DNA from: Candidatus Poribacteria bacterium
Lineage (GTDB): Bacteria; Poribacteria; WGA-4E; PCPOR2b
Direction: 5' to 3'
Length of the DNA stretch: 6,956 nt
Assembly: GCA_027296925.1 (NCBI GenBank)
Contig: JAPUIP010000191.1
Span: 1 to 6,956, forward strand
The notes under the pieces are model-generated. The model was not told the origin of the DNA. It did not search any database and worked only from the letters and a program-made list of their open reading frames with translations. Positions 4,987-6,956 of the stretch are shown here, piece by piece (positions within the stretch are counted from its first letter, which is position 1; every line of letters begins with the position of its first letter). The translations under genes and the position numbers were made by a program.

Positions 4987-5640
4987 TTAGCCTATCTTGG
5001 TCACTTTTCTTGATAACTCGGTTGATCCTCTATTCACCAATCTTCGGATACATCGCAGGCAGCGGTCAAGACTCTCCGATGACTTGGCAGCCACATCCGG
5101 CCGCCAACCATTTTCAGCATCTTCGGTAAATTCGATAAGACGAGAAGTATAGGCTGGTCCGACTTCACGACCACTCTTGGGGCGCGGGACCATATCTTCA
5201 CGGATGTCTCTCCGGCGCGAACGTCTCGCAAGGCTAACCATTGTCAACTTTGGATCACCTATCGTTTCAGGATGAGGCGGAATCTGTGACACGGGAACGC
5301 TGAGAAATTGAGCCAGCCGGTCAGAATCAGCGAGAAGCCAAGATTCAACCTCTCGCACGACAACCCGAAAACAGATGTTAGGCGCTGGATTTGGCAACCA
5401 AGATTCTCGCACAAATGGCGCGCAGTCAGCGTCCTGATCCAGATCTACCAAAATCAACCAGGGCGATATGTTAGCAGCTTGATTATAAGCACTGATTTTT
5501 TGCAGGAGATGTGGTTTTCCCTTCTTTCCATAAACAGTACTAGGTGAAGCACCCACCTGTCGCACTAAACGACGTAACACCGCCTCGTCTACATCCCCTT
5601 CGACGGCACCCGATATGAAAACGGGATTTGCCTCTATCAT
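4987..5640 (-). CDS. TOPRIM-fold protein, DUF4276-like, probable nuclease effector of an ATPase/TOPRIM defence pair
   Basis: A 217-residue protein. Residues 8-21 read FISGAVEGDVDEAV, with Glu14 in the position of the TOPRIM catalytic glutamate. LILVDLDQD (62-70) supplies the Asp66-x-Asp68 motif. VVREVESWLLAD (94-105), GDPK (128-131), VGPAY (160-164) and the C-terminal SSESLDRCL stretch (187-195) match the layout I recall for DUF4276 proteins. TOPRIM proteins of this size encoded beside a RecF/ABC-like ATPase act as metal-dependent nucleases in anti-phage systems. The ATG at 5640 lies three bases after the ATPase stop, and its GGAGAG ribosome site lies within the last ATPase codons, so translation is coupled. 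The region around 138-156 is very basic (many Arg), suited to nucleic-acid contact. The fold is fairly sure; the defence role is inference from gene pairing. Confidence 0.8.
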   Translation of the reverse strand: MIEANPVFISGAVEGDVDEAVLRRLVRQVGASPSTVYGKKGKPHLLQKISAYNQAANISPWLILVDLDQDADCAPFVRESWLPNPAPNICFRVVVREVESWLLADSDRLAQFLSVPVSQIPPHPETIGDPKLTMVSLARRSRRRDIREDMVPRPKSGREVGPAYTSRLIEFTEDAENGWRPDVAAKSSESLDRCLRCIRRLVNRGSTELSRKVTKIG

Positions 5641-5643
5641 CTT

Positions 5644-6804
5644 TTACTCTCCGAAAAGCATAAGTTGTTGAGCATTCTCTGGAGCAGTTTTAGGTATAAT
5701 AGCTTCGGCCAAACTCAGCCCTCCTTCGAGAAGTGTCTTAACCTCCACGAACGCGCTTGCAGCACGGACAGATGTTCCGCTGTCCTCCGGGAACAGAAGC
5801 AACGCTTCGTCCAGACCGATTCCGTTGTCTTGCAACAAGTCAGACGAATGTGTACTGATGAACACCTGTCGCCCAGATCTGCGTTGGAGTCGTGCAAACA
5901 TCTGAGGGATAGACCGAACGACCTCCGGATGGAGCGATAGTTCAGGCTCCTCCAGAAGTAACGGACCGTTCCCGTCCAATACAGCCCAGAGAAGACCCAT
6001 GAGCCGAAGTGTGCCATCGGAGAACTGATCTTCCATCTGCCATGCCCCTTGAGGACGCCAATGCTCGTACTTGCCACGCAGATGGGGGGTACCTCGAACA
6101 TCCCGCCACAGTTCAAGTTCCTGAAATTGAGGTACCGCCACACTTAAGGCATCTCGAATGCGCCGTAGCCGAGCGTTCCTTGTCTTCTCCGGTGTCCTCG
6201 CAATCTGCTCAAGGAAGTCTCCACCAAAGGGATCGTTCATTTTCCCAACAGACCGATCCGGCTCGCGGACCAGTTGAGGCACAATATGGAGGTAGCGCAC
6301 TAATGCGAAGAAATCGGCGACTTCACGAAAATCCTGATTGGCGTATACTTGCTCAAGGTAGGTCTGAGTCAGGCGTTCCGGATCCCCTTTGTCTTTATTG
6401 TCAGGACGGATCAGGATGTCCGAGCCTTCCGTCGCGACCCTCTCTTTCTTGATAATTGGTCGTCGCAGGTTGTCTTGGTTAAAGTGAAGTTCATATTCCC
6501 AAGCCGATGCATTCTCGTCGCTGCCGATACGGGCTAGAACCACAATGTTTGAATAGCGTCGAGACGCTAAACAGCGCAGCCTAGAAACCCCACCCCGCTT
6601 CCGAACAGCTTCCTGGAATCCACCGCCGATAGACACAATATCACGAAGGAATCGGAAGACATCCAAGAAATTTGACTTTCCCGATGCGTTTGGTCCCACG
6701 AGAAAAGCGCGACCCTGAAGGTCTAAATCAACGTTGACAAAGTTGCGCCAGTTTTCCAGATAGATATGGGTAAACTGAAATACCTTGCGCCTTGATTTGC
6801 GCAT
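5644..6804 (-). CDS. AAA/ABC-type ATPase (AAA_21-like, RecF/SMC-like head) of a two-gene defence-like system
   Basis: A 386-residue protein with an N-terminal IYLENWRNF segment (14-22) typical of RecF/OLD-type ATPases. Walker A is GPNASGKSN (37-45). A signature-like FSDGTLR (261-267) is followed by Walker B LLLEEP (282-287, Glu285/286), the D-loop region SLHP (290-293) and the switch histidine in STHS (His319). The middle (about 60-250) is an insertion without long coiled coils, so it is not an SMC, RecN or Rad50 protein. No TOPRIM or HNH domain is fused; the TOPRIM protein is the separate next gene, three bases downstream. In such pairs the ATPase senses infection or assembles the complex and controls the nuclease. 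ATG at 6804 follows GAGGGGGAT by seven bases. A gene ending 26 bp upstream may belong to the same operon. The ATPase class is sure; the system type is not. Confidence 0.88.
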   Translation of the reverse strand: MRKSRRKVFQFTHIYLENWRNFVNVDLDLQGRAFLVGPNASGKSNFLDVFRFLRDIVSIGGGFQEAVRKRGGVSRLRCLASRRYSNIVVLARIGSDENASAWEYELHFNQDNLRRPIIKKERVATEGSDILIRPDNKDKGDPERLTQTYLEQVYANQDFREVADFFALVRYLHIVPQLVREPDRSVGKMNDPFGGDFLEQIARTPEKTRNARLRRIRDALSVAVPQFQELELWRDVRGTPHLRGKYEHWRPQGAWQMEDQFSDGTLRLMGLLWAVLDGNGPLLLEEPELSLHPEVVRSIPQMFARLQRRSGRQVFISTHSSDLLQDNGIGLDEALLLFPEDSGTSVRAASAFVEVKTLLEGGLSLAEAIIPKTAPENAQQLMLFGE

Positions 6805-6830
6805 CTGCTGAATCCCCCTCTCTACGACGT

Positions 6831-6956
6831 TTAGCGGCGCTTCGCCAATTCCAGAGACACACGGTGCCCTTCCAGCCCCGGATCCGTGTCAATAAGTTCC
6901 TGAACAGCTTCCGCACTGCGGCGTTGGGCGGGGAAGTCGTCGGCATTGGCGATTCG
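6831..6956 (-). CDS. C-terminal tail of an unidentified gene cut by the right edge
   Basis: An open minus-strand frame runs from the window edge to TAA at 6831-6833, giving 41 residues ending LELAKRR. The sequence (AEAVQELIDTDPGLEGH in its middle) is helical and has sensible composition. It faintly recalls the C-terminal tail of RecG-type helicases (an alpha-helix followed by DPxL), but this is too short to name. It ends 26 bp before the ATPase start, so it is probably the preceding gene of the same transcription unit. Another minus-strand frame across 6728-6946 overlaps the ATPase start and is much less convincing. Confidence 0.55.
   Translation of the reverse strand, partial: RIANADDFPAQRRSAEAVQELIDTDPGLEGHRVSLELAKRR

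Noticed and set aside
6009..6452. Plus-strand 147-codon frame opposite the ATPase
   Set aside because: It is antisense to the ATPase middle region and has no coherent domain features.
6728..6946. Minus-strand 72-codon frame overlapping the ATPase start
   Set aside because: It overlaps the first 77 bases of the ATPase in another frame and is Arg/Trp-rich shadow sequence; the alternative frame ending at 6831 is more protein-like and leaves a natural 26-bp gap.

Overview
This is a bacterial window (about half G+C by eye) carrying a compact, mostly minus-strand gene set. The mix is typical of large-genome environmental bacteria: an enolase-superfamily enzyme, a phosphotriesterase-family enzyme, a creatininase-family enzyme, a SelA-like PLP enzyme, HEPN proteins, and small GTAGGGGC-bounded palindromic repeats. 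The combination reminds me of Candidatus Poribacteria and similar uncultured lineages. That is recall-based inference; no rRNA or other marker is present.

Layout. 1-626 (minus, cut by the left edge) is the N-terminal part of a SelA/DgaE-like PLP enzyme. 714-1715 (minus) is a mandelate racemase/muconate lactonizing enzyme homologue lying upstream of it, with a good candidate promoter at 1793-1821. 1875-2787 (plus) is an isolated two-gene unit on the opposite strand. Its first gene is a HEPN-domain gene broken by a roughly 153-bp palindromic insertion. Its second is a small gene that overlaps the HEPN gene by 28 bp, has its own strong ribosome binding site, and shows a BolA-like sequence pattern. 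2882-3184 (minus) is a small coiled-coil, antitoxin-like protein. 3271-6956 is a tightly packed minus-strand run. In transcription order it holds the tail of an unidentified gene, an AAA/ABC-type ATPase, a TOPRIM (DUF4276-like) protein, a creatininase-family amidohydrolase and a phosphotriesterase-family metallohydrolase. The gaps are 26, 3, 18 and 18 bp.

How they may work together. The ATPase and TOPRIM pair looks like a two-component defence system of the overall type seen in PARIS, AbiL-like and OLD/Gabija systems: a sensor ATPase plus a TOPRIM nuclease effector. The four metabolic enzymes (SelA-like, enolase-superfamily, phosphotriesterase-like, creatininase-like) would suit catabolism of a sugar acid or lactone, but the substrate cannot be read from the sequence. 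The defence pair is packed into the same transcriptional run as two of these enzymes. The HEPN gene can be restored exactly by removing the insertion and one copy of a 5-bp direct repeat, so it is a recently broken gene. The most notable observations are the ATPase/TOPRIM pair and its neighbours, the reconstructable HEPN disruption, the HEPN plus BolA-like pairing, and the missing canonical third metal ligand in the enolase-superfamily enzyme. There is no gene-free stretch longer than about 300 bases.
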